The notes under the pieces: model-generated
What the model saw: the letters and a program-made list of their open reading frames with translations, nothing else
What the model was told of the DNA's origin: nothing
Databases searched by the model: none
Position numbers and translations under genes: made by a program
Part shown: positions 1 to 8,023 of the stretch, one piece after another
Layout: each line of letters opens with the position of its first letter
Position numbering within the stretch: position 1 is the stretch's first letter
NCBI RefSeq assembly: GCF_900109645.1
Contig: NZ_FOBG01000003.1
Coordinates: 1-64,000 of the forward strand
Source of the DNA: Duganella sp. CF402
GTDB lineage: Bacteria; Pseudomonadota; Gammaproteobacteria; Burkholderiales; Burkholderiaceae_D
Direction: 5' to 3'
Length of the DNA: 64,000 nucleotides

Positions 1-231
1 ATCGGCCGCTCCATGAGCATGAGGTCTTGCGATCCCCCACTTTCTCCCTTAGGACGTATGCGGTATTAGCGTAACTTTCGCTACGTTATCCCCCACTCCT
101 GGGTACGTTCCGATATATTACTCACCCGTTCGCCACTCGCCACCAGAGCAAGCTCCGTGCTGCCGTTCGACTTGCATGTGTAAGGCATGCCGCCAGCGTT
201 CAATCTGAGCCAGGATCAAACTCTTTAGTTT
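1..231 (-). rRNA. rrs: 16S ribosomal RNA, 5' part (truncated by window edge)
   Basis: Read on the minus strand, the universal 16S start AGAGTTTGATCCTGGCTCAG lies at about 206-225. It is followed by the conserved GAACGCTGGCGGCATGCC and ACACATGCAAGTCGAACGG stretches. The variable V1-V2 part and the family-like 5' sequence fit Oxalobacteraceae. Only about 230 nt of the 5' end are present; the rest lies beyond position 1. The mature 5' end is placed near 231 by comparison with the usual start just upstream of AGAGTTTGATC. Confidence 0.97.
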
Positions 232-416
232 AATCTCTGTTTTATCTCGTTTTACCGAGATGGTTCGCTCACTCAAAATACTGACAGTATTACTACTGTT
301 TTATTTCTTGTTGAGCATTTAATGCTTTTTGTTGCAGCACCAAATGCCCACACTTATCGACTGTTAATTTTTAAAGATCTTGTCTTGCACTGCGAAGCGT
401 TTTGTTCGCAGCAGAG
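232..416 (-). other. 16S rRNA leader region
   Basis: This AT-rich untranslated leader lies between the predicted rrn transcription start (near 416) and the mature 16S 5' end. It carries the boxA-like antitermination element at 361-380. Toward 16S it holds A/T-rich sequence that in other bacteria pairs with the 16S-23S spacer for RNase III processing. The pairing partner is outside the window, so this cannot be checked. I see no coding potential here. Confidence 0.75.
361..380 (-). promoter_or_regulatory. rrn boxA-like antitermination element
   Basis: On the minus strand the leader reads AGATCTTTAAAAATTAACAG, close to the proteobacterial boxA (TGCTCTTTAAAAATT). It is followed by the GTCGATAAGTGTGGGC stretch typical of betaproteobacterial rRNA leaders. 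It would recruit the NusB/NusE antitermination complex to the rRNA transcript. Confidence 0.75.
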
Positions 417-423
417 AGATGAG

Positions 424-452
424 ATTATGCAGTGTTTCGTACATCTCGTCAA
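424..452 (-). promoter_or_regulatory. rrn sigma-70 promoter
   Basis: On the minus strand, a -35 box TTGACG (447-452) is separated by exactly 17 bp from a -10 box CATAAT (424-429). An A/G-rich tract upstream (about 453-475) may act as an UP-like element. The position, just before the 16S leader with boxA, supports it as the main rRNA promoter. The upstream enoyl-CoA hydratase gene ends 62 bp before the -35 box. Confidence 0.8.
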
Positions 453-514
453 CCCTCTTTTTCCCTCGCTAACTCTGCATTTGCATGTTGTGTTTCGCGA
501 GGGACAGAATCATA

Positions 515-1291
515 TCAAAGACCCTCGAAGTTTGGCAAGCGCTTTTCCAGGAAAGCTTGCATGCCTTCTTTCTGAGCAGGTGTGCCGAACGCAGCCTGGA
601 ACAAACGACGCTCATAAGTAACGCCTTCCGACAGCGTGGTTTCAAACGCACGGTTGACCGAATCCTTGATCTGCATGGCGACCGAGGTCGACATCGAAGC
701 GATCTGCTTGGCGATGGCCAGCACTTCCTCAATCAGCTTGTCCGCCGGGATCACGCGCGATACCAAACCAATGCGCTCAGCTTCGGCCGCATCAATAGTA
801 CGCGCGGTCAGCAGCATGTCCATCGCCTTGGCCTTGCCGATCGCACGCGGCAGGCGCTGCGTACCGCCCGCGCCCGGCACTACGCCAACCTTGATTTCAG
901 GCTGGCCGAACTTGGCGCTGTCCGCTGCGACCAGGAAGTCGCACATCATGGCCAGCTCGCAGCCGCCGCCCAGCGCGAAACCGGCCACGGCGCCGATCAC
1001 CGGCTTGCGCACGCGCAGGATGTGCTCCCAGTTGCGGCCGATGTAGTTGTCGCGATAGGTGTCCGGATAGGTGTAGTCCACCATCGCCGCGATATCTGCG
1101 CCGGCCGCAAAAGCTTTCTCGCTGCCGGTCAGCACGACGCAGCCAATGGCCGGGTCGGCGTCGAACTTATATAAGGCATCGCCGAGCTCGTTCATCATGC
1201 GGTCGTTCAGCGCATTCAGGGCTTTCGGACGGTTCAGGCGGATCAGGGCTACTTTGTCGTGCACTTCTACGATCAGGTCTTCATACTGCAT
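515..1291 (-). CDS. Enoyl-CoA hydratase
   Basis: Crotonase-fold enzyme of 258 residues, the usual size for a short-chain enoyl-CoA hydratase that adds water to trans-2-enoyl-CoA in fatty-acid or aromatic-acid beta-oxidation. Visible motifs are the oxyanion-hole segments AFAAGADI and GFALGGGCELAMMCD, and a GQPEIKVGVVPGAGGTQRL block containing a catalytic Glu. The start is set at the ATG giving MQYEDL, because GGAGGAG sits 7 bp upstream; a TTG five codons further upstream would overlap that ribosome-binding site. The gene stands alone upstream of the rrn promoter and diverges from the MFS gene. PaaF-like use is possible, but the substrate cannot be read from sequence. Confidence 0.9.
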   Translation of the reverse strand: MQYEDLIVEVHDKVALIRLNRPKALNALNDRMMNELGDALYKFDADPAIGCVVLTGSEKAFAAGADIAAMVDYTYPDTYRDNYIGRNWEHILRVRKPVIGAVAGFALGGGCELAMMCDFLVAADSAKFGQPEIKVGVVPGAGGTQRLPRAIGKAKAMDMLLTARTIDAAEAERIGLVSRVIPADKLIEEVLAIAKQIASMSTSVAMQIKDSVNRAFETTLSEGVTYERRLFQAAFGTPAQKEGMQAFLEKRLPNFEGL

Positions 1292-1391
1292 GGGATTCTC
1301 CTCCAAGGTGGAATATTACTGATCGATTGTAGCGTCTATCCCCGGCACTCGGTATGATTGAAATTCGGCAATCAGTACTAAAGAGCTTCCC

Positions 1392-2636
1392 ATTCTTAAC
1401 TTCCTTCGCAACGACGAACTCCTGCGCAACGGCGATTTTCGCCGCTATTGGTCCGCAGCCATCCTCAACGGCTTTGGCAGTTATGTCAGCGCCCTGGCGA
1501 TTCCGCTGTGCGCGGTATTGCTATTAAAAGCCTCGCCGGCGCAGATGGGTATGATGGGCGCGGCAGCAGCGCTGCCGTTCGCGCTGCTGGCTTTGCCAGC
1601 CGGCGTTTTCCTCGACCGCAATCGCAAGCTGCCTATTCTGTTAGCAAGCAAGGCGATTCAAGCGACGGCGCTGGGCAGCATTCCGCTGGCGTGGTGGCTG
1701 GGTGTGCTGACGGTGCAATGGCTGTACGCCGTATCCTTTATCACCGGCGCGTGCGGCGTGGTGGGCGGCGGCGCCGAGCAAGTCTTCCTGACCAACCTGA
1801 TCGGCCGCGACAAGCTGACCGACGCCCAATCCAAGTTTGCCGCCACCGATTCCGCCTCGCGCTTGCTGGCGCCGGGCATGGCAGGCATCCTGATCCAATG
1901 GCTTACCGCGCCCTACGCAGTGATCTTGAATGCGCTCGGCTTCGTCGTCTCGATTGCCCTGCTGCGCAATGTGAAGGCCAACGATCCCAAACCGCCGCCT
2001 TCCAACAAGCACCCGCTGCGCGATATTCAGGATGGTTTTCGCTTTATCTGGAGCCAGCCGCTGCTGCGCACGCTGGCATGGACCTCGGGCCTGTGGCACA
2101 TGCTGTTTTACGGCTTCGCCGCGCTGCACGTGATTTTTGCTACGCGCGAACTGGGCATGAGTCCCGGCATGCTGGGCGTGGCGCAGATGATAGGCGGGGT
2201 CGGCGTGCTGGCGAGCTCCTTCCTGCTCAAGCCGCTAACCCGGCTCTTCGGCGCGACCGGCGCCATGCTGACCGGCGTCGGCCTGTGCACCTTCGCCTAC
2301 ATTATCAATCCACTGATCCCGGCCAACCTGTTCGGCTATCCGCTGGCCAGCGCGATTGCCTGCGCCTGCCTGTCGCTGTTCCTCGATTGCGGCGTGATGT
2401 TATTCCTGATGCCCTACACCACCCTGCGCCAGAAGGTCACGCCAGATGAGTACCTGGGCCGCATGGTCTCCACCATGCGCTTCCTGACTGTGGCGATTGC
2501 GCCGGTCGGCGCACTGACGGCAGGCTACCTCGGCGAGCATTTCAATGTGCGCACCGGCCTGGCCTGCGTGGCGGCCGGCAGCGTGGTGCTGATGCTGTTG
2601 CTGGCCCTGTCGCCATCCGTGCGCCAGAAAAGCTGA
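1392..2636 (+). CDS. MFS transporter (start codon unclear)
   Basis: Major facilitator superfamily permease with about 12 hydrophobic segments. The cytoplasmic loop after TM2 carries the MFS motif-A-like GVFLDRNRKLP. Coding similarity to family N-termini (LLRNGDFRRYW, then TM1) runs upstream of the first possible TTG (1518) and first ATG (about 1545). The frame is open from 1362 but contains no ATG, GTG or TTG before 1518. I place the start provisionally at an ATT (1392) preceded by AAAGAG; CTG at 1422 is another option. A frameshift or sequencing error near 1380-1420 is equally possible. Probably an efflux permease; the substrate is unknown. Confidence 0.75.
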   Translation: MLNFLRNDELLRNGDFRRYWSAAILNGFGSYVSALAIPLCAVLLLKASPAQMGMMGAAAALPFALLALPAGVFLDRNRKLPILLASKAIQATALGSIPLAWWLGVLTVQWLYAVSFITGACGVVGGGAEQVFLTNLIGRDKLTDAQSKFAATDSASRLLAPGMAGILIQWLTAPYAVILNALGFVVSIALLRNVKANDPKPPPSNKHPLRDIQDGFRFIWSQPLLRTLAWTSGLWHMLFYGFAALHVIFATRELGMSPGMLGVAQMIGGVGVLASSFLLKPLTRLFGATGAMLTGVGLCTFAYIINPLIPANLFGYPLASAIACACLSLFLDCGVMLFLMPYTTLRQKVTPDEYLGRMVSTMRFLTVAIAPVGALTAGYLGEHFNVRTGLACVAAGSVVLMLLLALSPSVRQKS

Positions 2637-2679
2637 CTAGCCGGTAGGCTGGTTCCAGTGTCCACACACGGAGCCCGCC

Positions 2680-3117
2680 ATGTTCAAATCCATCCTGCTG
2701 CCCACCGACGGCTCCGACCTGTCGGACAAGGCGACCGCCATTGCCATCGATTTCGCCAAGCTGCACCAGGCCCGCATTGTCGCGGTCACGGTGATCCAGC
2801 CGGTTCTGATGCCGTCGCTGGGCGACAGCGGCGCCATGATCGACACCGGCCAGTACGAAAACCAGATGCAAAGCGCGGCCCGCCACCATATCGAAAAAGT
2901 GACCAGCGCCGCGCGCGCGGCCGGTATTCCATGTGAAGGGGTGATTGCGATGTCGCCCAATCCCTACGAGGAGATTGTGGAAGCCGCCAAAAAGTACGGC
3001 TGCGACCTGATCATGATGGCCTCGCACGGACGCAAGGGCCTGAACAAGCTGTTTTTAGGCAGCGAGACGCAGCGGGTGCTGTCCCACACCACGCTGCCCG
3101 TGCTGGTTTTGCGTTAA
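2680..3117 (+). CDS. Universal stress protein UspA family
   Basis: Single-domain Usp protein of 145 residues. It has the N-terminal beta strand with an Asp nucleotide contact (LLPTDGSDLS) and the C-terminal ATP-binding signature G-x2-G-x9-G-(S/T), seen as GRKGLNKLFLGSET. The ATP-binding type of Usp helps survival under stress and starvation in the cytoplasm. It follows the MFS gene by 43 bp on the same strand. Its last 4 bases overlap the 3' end of mltA, so the two genes converge tail to tail. Confidence 0.9.
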   Translation: MFKSILLPTDGSDLSDKATAIAIDFAKLHQARIVAVTVIQPVLMPSLGDSGAMIDTGQYENQMQSAARHHIEKVTSAARAAGIPCEGVIAMSPNPYEEIVEAAKKYGCDLIMMASHGRKGLNKLFLGSETQRVLSHTTLPVLVLR

Positions 3118-4319
3118 AACTTCTTCGGCAGGAGCACCCAGATGGCGCCGCGCTGCTTCATGCGGCCGGCGTTTTCCGCCGCCTCAGCGCCAAAGCCGAA
3201 GAAGTAGTCGACACGGATGGCGCCGCGAATCGCGCCGCCCGTATCCTGCGCCATCACCAGCCGCTGCAACGGGATATCGCTGTTCGGCTGGGTGGTGGAC
3301 AGAAACACCGGCGCGCCCTGCGGCAGCTGGGTGGCGTCGATGGCGACCGAGCGCTGCGGCGTCAACGGCACGCCGAGCGAGCCTTTCGGCCCCACTTTCG
3401 GATCCGGCAGTTTTTCCTCCTTGAAGAACACATAGCTCGGATTGACGTTGAACAGCTCTTGCATGCGGGTCGGGTGGCCGGCGATCCACGCCTTGATGCC
3501 TTGGGCCGAAGCCTGCTCCAAAGTCAGCTCACCCTTCTCTACCAGGTATTTGCCGATGGACTTATATGGATGGCCGTTCTGGTCCGCATACGCCACGCGC
3601 ACGGTCTCGCCGCTTTCGCTCAGCTGTACGCGCCCGGAGCCCTGCACCTGCAGGAAGAACGATTCGACCGGGTCATCCACCCACAGCAGCTCTTTGCCAC
3701 TGAAGTTGGCGGCTTCGATCTCCGCGCGGGTCGAGTACGGAATCACCTTCTTGCCGACCACCTTGCCGCGCAGCCGCATGCCCTTCAGCTCGGGATAGAC
3801 GCTGGCCAGCTCGATGGTGACCATATCGTCCGGCACCCGGTAGAGCGGGGTCTGATAGGCGCCGCTCTTCTTGCGGGAGCCGTGCAGCAGCGGTTCGTAA
3901 TAGCCGGTAATCAGACCATCGGTGGCGCCGTCCGGTGCGATCACCTGATTTGGCTCGAAGAAGGCCTCGAAGAAGGTACGGATCGCGCGCTCATCGCTGC
4001 CATTGACGGTGCGGGCGATGGTGCATGGCTCTTTCCACGTCGCCTGCTTGATCAGTACCGAGCATGAGGTCGTGAAGGCCGGCCAGGCGGCGCGCAGATC
4101 ATCCTTATCCCAGCCCGGCAGTGCGGCGAAGGTGGCCGGGACCATTTGCAGCTTGGCCGGTGGCGCTGGCTGGGCTGGCGGCTGCGGCTGCGCCGGCGGT
4201 TGAGGCTGCACCGGCGGCTCGACCGGCTTATCCGGCGGCAGCGGGGTGGAAGTACAAGCGGCCAAGGCCAGCGCGACGGCGCTCAGCGGAACGAGTAGAC
4301 TACGGGTCGTGAGAGACAT
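3114..4319 (-). CDS. mltA: Membrane-bound lytic murein transglycosylase A
   Basis: Outer-membrane lipoprotein that cleaves the MurNAc-GlcNAc bond of peptidoglycan to 1,6-anhydro ends. The 401-residue protein starts with a lipoprotein signal ending in ALAACTS, so Cys is the predicted lipidation site. A Pro/Gln-rich linker follows (repeats of PPAQPQ). The MltA domain shows the ITGYYEPLLHGS block. The C-terminal 3D domain has AQDTGGAIRG, whose Asp is the catalytic residue in the family. The start ATG lacks a strong ribosome-binding site, but the signal peptide begins there. The gene diverges from a small membrane-protein gene only 12 bp away. Confidence 0.93.
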   Translation of the reverse strand: MSLTTRSLLVPLSAVALALAACTSTPLPPDKPVEPPVQPQPPAQPQPPAQPAPPAKLQMVPATFAALPGWDKDDLRAAWPAFTTSCSVLIKQATWKEPCTIARTVNGSDERAIRTFFEAFFEPNQVIAPDGATDGLITGYYEPLLHGSRKKSGAYQTPLYRVPDDMVTIELASVYPELKGMRLRGKVVGKKVIPYSTRAEIEAANFSGKELLWVDDPVESFFLQVQGSGRVQLSESGETVRVAYADQNGHPYKSIGKYLVEKGELTLEQASAQGIKAWIAGHPTRMQELFNVNPSYVFFKEEKLPDPKVGPKGSLGVPLTPQRSVAIDATQLPQGAPVFLSTTQPNSDIPLQRLVMAQDTGGAIRGAIRVDYFFGFGAEAAENAGRMKQRGAIWVLLPKKF

Positions 4320-4331
4320 AAAAGGATAACT

Positions 4332-4415
4332 ATGTGGCTATTGATGGTTGAAGCAGGCGTGGCTTTCTTCCTGCTCGTCTTCATCGTCTGGTGGACCATG
4401 AAGGGCAAGAAGTAA
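4332..4415 (+). CDS. Small single-span membrane protein (27 aa)
   Basis: An ATG preceded by AAAGGAT opens a 27-codon frame ending in TAA. The product has an acidic N-terminus (MWLLMVEAG), one hydrophobic helix of about 16 residues ending in FIVWWTM, and a basic tail (KGKK). This fits an inner-membrane microprotein with N-out/C-in topology by the positive-inside rule. It sits between divergent mltA and convergent apaG, filling the gap exactly. Its function is unknown. The ribosome-binding site, helix and charged tail make a chance frame unlikely, but expression is not shown. Confidence 0.6.
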   Translation: MWLLMVEAGVAFFLLVFIVWWTMKGKK

Positions 4416-4420
4416 GCTAA

Positions 4421-4795
4421 TCAGTGCAGCGTGCGCGGCAGCGACAGCACGAATTCGGGGATCTTGACCTCGAACTGGTGGCCATCCTCGGCCACGCAGA
4501 AGTATTCGCCGACCATCGAACCCTGCTGGGTTTGCAACGCCGCGCCGCTGGTGTATTCGAATTGCTCGCCCGGCTGCAGCAGCGGCTGATGGCCCACCAC
4601 GCCCAGCCCGCGCACCTCTTCCACGTGGTTGTTGGCGTCGGTGATGATCCAGTGGCGCGAGATCAGCTGCGCCGCTACCTTGCCGGTGTTCTTGATCGTG
4701 ATCGAGTACGTAAACACAAAATTCGTGCGCTCCGGGTCCGACTGGTCCGGCAGGTACTGCGTTCTGACCGACACGGTAAATTCATAATTCGACAT
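4421..4795 (-). CDS. apaG: Co2+/Mg2+ efflux protein ApaG
   Basis: ApaG-domain protein of 124 residues, the normal size, with an immunoglobulin-like beta fold. Motifs include FVFTYSITIKNTG, RHWIITDANN and VEEVRGLGVVGHQPLL, then EYTSGAAL and GSMVGEYFC. The start is the ATG giving MSNYEF, chosen because AGAGGA lies 6 bp before it and family members begin there; the open frame extends 19 codons further upstream. In enterobacteria apaG sits with apaH/ksgA and is linked to cobalt and magnesium resistance. Here it stands alone, diverging from rpe. Confidence 0.92.
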   Translation of the reverse strand: MSNYEFTVSVRTQYLPDQSDPERTNFVFTYSITIKNTGKVAAQLISRHWIITDANNHVEEVRGLGVVGHQPLLQPGEQFEYTSGAALQTQQGSMVGEYFCVAEDGHQFEVKIPEFVLSLPRTLH

Positions 4796-4964
4796 CAACA
4801 TTCCTCTAATTTGCAAGCTTGGCGATTGTATATCGCCAAGGGTCCATTGCACCGCAAATCAGGCCGCGATGCAAGGAGGACGCGCCTGAAAACCGGCGCA
4901 AAACGGGTACAACCGGCCGGAGCAGCGTAAAATAGCGCATCTTTTTTATTGCAAGCCCAAAGCC

Positions 4965-5630
4965 ATGACCACCTACCGCATTGCTCCCAGCATCCTGTCC
5001 GCCGATTTCGCCCGCCTGGGCGAGGAAGTCCGCAACGTCGTTTCGGCCGGCGCCGACATCATCCACTTCGACGTAATGGACAACCATTATGTTCCTAACC
5101 TGACCATCGGCCCGCTGGTGTGCCAGGCGATCCGTCCGCACGTGGATGTGCCGATCGATGTGCACCTGATGGTCAAGCCGGTAGACCGCATCATCCCGGA
5201 CTTCGCCAAGGCCGGCGCCAACATCATCACCTTCCACCCGGAAGCGTCCGACCACATCGACCGTTCGCTGCAACTGATTCGCGACCACGGCTGCAAGGCC
5301 GGCCTGGTATTCAACCCGGCCACCCCGCTGAGCTACCTGGAACACGTGATGGACAAGATCGACATGATCCTGATCATGTCGGTCAATCCAGGCTTCGGCG
5401 GCCAGTCCTTCATCCCGCAAGCGCTGAAGAAAATCGCTGAAGCGCGCCGCCTGATCGACGAATCCGGCCGCGACATCCTGCTGGAAGTAGACGGAGGCAT
5501 CAAGATCGAGAACATCGCCGCCGCTGCGGCAGCTGGCGCCGACACCTTCGTGGCCGGTTCCGCCATCTTCGGCCAGCCGGACTACAAGGCCGTGATCGAC
5601 GCCATGCGCGCCAATCTGGCCAAGGTCTGA
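4965..5630 (+). CDS. rpe: Ribulose-phosphate 3-epimerase
   Basis: TIM-barrel enzyme of 221 residues that interconverts ribulose-5-phosphate and xylulose-5-phosphate in the pentose phosphate pathway. Seen motifs: APSILSADFARLG, HFDVMDNHYVPNLTIG (metal His and catalytic Asp), MSVNPGFGGQSFI and EVDGGIK (second catalytic Asp). It is the first gene of the rpe-gph-trp cluster; gph begins 4 bp after its stop. A TAAAAT -10-like box lies about 30 bp before the ATG. Linking rpe to trp genes is common in proteobacteria. Confidence 0.96.
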   Translation: MTTYRIAPSILSADFARLGEEVRNVVSAGADIIHFDVMDNHYVPNLTIGPLVCQAIRPHVDVPIDVHLMVKPVDRIIPDFAKAGANIITFHPEASDHIDRSLQLIRDHGCKAGLVFNPATPLSYLEHVMDKIDMILIMSVNPGFGGQSFIPQALKKIAEARRLIDESGRDILLEVDGGIKIENIAAAAAAGADTFVAGSAIFGQPDYKAVIDAMRANLAKV

Positions 5631-5634
5631 GACG

Positions 5635-6327
5635 ATGAGCGTGCTGGCAGGCGTACGCGCCGCAATCATTGACCTCGACGGCACCATGCTGGACACGATC
5701 CCCGACTTCCACGTCGCGATCAACGGCATGCGCGCAGAACTGGGCCTGGGCCCGATCACGCAGGAGCAAATCGCCCTGATGGTCGGCAAAGGCTCGGAAA
5801 ACCTGATCCGCTCCGTCCTGGCGCTGGATTGGGACGCGGGCCGCATCGAGGCCGCGTTTGCGCAAGCGATGGACGCCTATCAGCGCCACTACCTGAGCAT
5901 CAACGGTAATTACAGCACGCTGTTCCCGCAAGTGATCGAAGGCCTGACTGCCATGAAGGCAAACGGCCTGCGCCTCGCTTGCGTGACCAACAAGCCAATC
6001 AGCTTCACCACGCCTTTATTGAAGCTGAAAGGCCTGGATCAGTTCTTTGAAGTGGTCTACGGCGGCGATTCGCTGCCGCGCAAGAAACCGGACCCGCTGC
6101 CGCTGCAAACCGTGTGCGCCGACTTCGACCTGCCGCCGTCGCAGGTGGTGGCCATCGGCGATTCCTCAAATGACGCGCAAGCCGCACGCGCTGCGGGTTG
6201 CCCGGTTTTGACGGTGCCATATGGTTATAACCACGGAGAGTCTATACACGAAACCGATTCCGATGGTATAGTAACCACGCTGCTAGAAGCGGCTAGCCTG
6301 ATTCGTTCACATCACACCAATAGCTGA
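5635..6327 (+). CDS. gph: Phosphoglycolate phosphatase (HAD family)
   Basis: HAD-superfamily phosphatase of 230 residues that dephosphorylates 2-phosphoglycolate, a by-product of DNA 3'-end repair. Motif I is IDLDGTMLD with the nucleophile and acid/base Asp, motif II is VTNKP, motif III is the KKPDP Lys, and motif IV is IGDSSNDAQAA. A four-helix cap domain lies at about residues 20-90. It is coupled to rpe (4 bp gap). The trp leader peptide begins 12 bp after its stop, so any separate trp promoter would have to lie inside gph. Confidence 0.93.
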   Translation: MSVLAGVRAAIIDLDGTMLDTIPDFHVAINGMRAELGLGPITQEQIALMVGKGSENLIRSVLALDWDAGRIEAAFAQAMDAYQRHYLSINGNYSTLFPQVIEGLTAMKANGLRLACVTNKPISFTTPLLKLKGLDQFFEVVYGGDSLPRKKPDPLPLQTVCADFDLPPSQVVAIGDSSNDAQAARAAGCPVLTVPYGYNHGESIHETDSDGIVTTLLEAASLIRSHHTNS

Positions 6328-6339
6328 ACACTGACCAAA

Positions 6340-6429
6340 ATGTCGTCTCTCACCAAAAAACACATCGTCAACCAACCAGGCTCGATTGAGGCCTGGCTGT
6401 GGCGACGCTGGCAATCCTGGCATAACTAA
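6340..6429 (+). CDS. trpL: trp operon leader peptide
   Basis: A 29-codon frame from ATG to TAA encodes a peptide ending WLWRRWQSWHN. It has four Trp codons within nine residues, far above chance for a peptide this short. It lies directly upstream of an antiterminator/terminator pair and trpE. This is the layout of a transcription attenuator: ribosomes stalled at the Trp codons (6394-6420) when charged tRNA-Trp is scarce would free the antiterminator to form. I saw no strong ribosome-binding site. Confidence 0.85.
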   Translation: MSSLTKKHIVNQPGSIEAWLWRRWQSWHN

Positions 6430-6477
6430 GCCGAACTGATTGCTGTCGTCCGCCCGCTTGCGCGCGACAGGTTTTTT
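6384..6477 (+). promoter_or_regulatory. trp attenuator (pause / antiterminator / terminator stems)
   Basis: Three competing pairings can be read. The terminator joins CTGTCG (6443-6448) with CGACAG (6465-6470), with inner GC pairs, and is followed by six T (6472-6477). The antiterminator joins GCAATC (6411-6416) with GATTGC (6438-6443) and extends through GACG (6404-6407) with CGTC (6447-6450) across a 3x3 internal loop; it uses the 5' arm of the terminator. GATTG (6384-6388) can instead pair with CAATC (6412-6416) as the early pause stem. The Trp codons cover the 5' arms, so stalling there favours readthrough into trpE. Confidence 0.82.
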
Positions 6478-6525
6478 GATGCACCACTACGCTGGCACAC
6501 CTCGGCCAGCGCATGGAGAGAACAC

Positions 6526-8022
6526 ATGACCGAACTCGAATTCAAATCGTTGGCCACGGATGGCTACAACCGTATTCCCCTGATCGCGGAAGCATTTGCC
6601 GATCTCGAAACCCCGCTCACGCTGTACCTGAAACTGGCCCAGAGCCAGAACGCCGGCAAGAACACCTTCCTGCTGGAGTCGGTGGTGGGCGGCGAGCGTT
6701 TCGGCCGCTTCTCCTTCATCGGCCTGCCGGCGACCACGCTGCTGCGTACCTTCGGCAACCGCACCGAGATCGTCAAAAACGGCGCGGTGATCGAGACGCA
6801 CGAAGGCAATCCGCTGGACTTCATCGAGGCTTACCAGAAGCGCTTTAAAGTGGCGATCCGTCCGGGCATGCCGCGCTTCTGCGGCGGCCTGGCAGGCTAC
6901 TTCGGCTACGACACCGTGCGCCACATCGAGAAAACGCTGGCCCACAGCGCACAGAAAGATGATCTGGGCCTGCCGGATATCCAGCTGATGGTGACCGAAG
7001 AACTGGCCGTCATTGATAACCTGAGCGGCAAACTGTATCTGATCGTCTACGCCGACACCACCCAGCCCGAGTCCTACTCGAAAGCGAAACAGCGCCTGAA
7101 AGACCTGCGCGTGATGCTGCGCCGTGGCGTGGAAGTGCCGGTGGCGACTGCCTCGGTACGCACCGAAGCCGTGCGGGAATTCGCCAAGGAAGACTATCTG
7201 AAAGCCGTCGCCAAGGCCCACGAATACGTGCTGGCCGGTGACTTGATGCAGGTGCAGATCGGCCAGCGCATCCGCAAGCCTTACGTCGATTCGCCGCTGA
7301 GCCTGTACCGTGCGCTGCGTTCGCTGAACCCATCGCCGTATATGTACTTCTACAATTTCGGCGACATGCAGATCGTCGGCGCGTCGCCAGAGATTTTGGT
7401 GCGCAACGAGACCGCGCCGGACGGCGAGAAAAAAGTCACGCTGCGCCCTATCGCCGGCACCCGCCCGCGCGGTTCGACGCCGGAGCGCGACGCCGAGCTG
7501 GCGAAAGAACTGCTGGCCGACCAGAAGGAAATCGCCGAACACGTGATGCTGATCGACCTGGCGCGCAATGACCTGGGCCGCATTTCGGAAATCGGCAGCG
7601 TCAAAGTAACCGATCGCCTGGTCATCGAAAAATACTCGCACGTGCAGCACATCGTCTCCAACGTTGAGGGCAAGCTGAAAGACGGCCTGTCCAACCTGGA
7701 CGTGCTGCGCGCCACCTTCCCGGCCGGTACGCTGACCGGCGCGCCGAAAGTGCGCGCGATGGAAATCATCGACGAACTGGAAATCAGCAAGCGCGGTATT
7801 TACGGCGGCGCTTGCGGCTACCTGTCCTTCGGCGGTGAGATGGATGTGGCGATCGCGATCCGCACCGGCGTGATCAAGGACGGTAACCTGTACGTGCAGG
7901 CCGCCGCCGGCATCGTTGCCGACTCCATCGCCGAGATGGAATATCAAGAAACTGAACACAAGGCGCGCGCTGTGCTGCGCGCCGCTGAGCAAGTGCAAGA
8001 CGGCCTGGATGGGGAGTTCTAA
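6526..8022 (+). CDS. trpE: Anthranilate synthase component I
   Basis: Large subunit of 498 residues that converts chorismate plus ammonia (from TrpG) to anthranilate. The N-terminal domain has the feedback-inhibition Trp site LLES within FLLESVVGGERFGRFSF. The C-terminal chorismate-binding domain shows RPIAGTRPRG, DLARNDLGRI, HIVSNVEGKL and the TFPAGTLTGAPKVRAMEII block. The start ATG has GGAGAG 7 bp upstream. It is first in the trpE-trpG-trpD-lysE-trpC operon and sits behind the attenuator. Confidence 0.97.
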   Translation: MTELEFKSLATDGYNRIPLIAEAFADLETPLTLYLKLAQSQNAGKNTFLLESVVGGERFGRFSFIGLPATTLLRTFGNRTEIVKNGAVIETHEGNPLDFIEAYQKRFKVAIRPGMPRFCGGLAGYFGYDTVRHIEKTLAHSAQKDDLGLPDIQLMVTEELAVIDNLSGKLYLIVYADTTQPESYSKAKQRLKDLRVMLRRGVEVPVATASVRTEAVREFAKEDYLKAVAKAHEYVLAGDLMQVQIGQRIRKPYVDSPLSLYRALRSLNPSPYMYFYNFGDMQIVGASPEILVRNETAPDGEKKVTLRPIAGTRPRGSTPERDAELAKELLADQKEIAEHVMLIDLARNDLGRISEIGSVKVTDRLVIEKYSHVQHIVSNVEGKLKDGLSNLDVLRATFPAGTLTGAPKVRAMEIIDELEISKRGIYGGACGYLSFGGEMDVAIAIRTGVIKDGNLYVQAAAGIVADSIAEMEYQETEHKARAVLRAAEQVQDGLDGEF

Positions 8023-8023
8023 T

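Noticed and set aside
1448..2449. Alternative plus-strand frame overlapping the MFS gene
   Set aside because: Arg- and Ala-rich with no hydrophobic helices; the other frame has MFS membrane segments.
4141..4250. Tandem repeat in the 5' part of mltA
   Set aside because: The repeat encodes the Pro/Gln-rich linker typical of lipoproteins; it is low-complexity coding, not a separate element.
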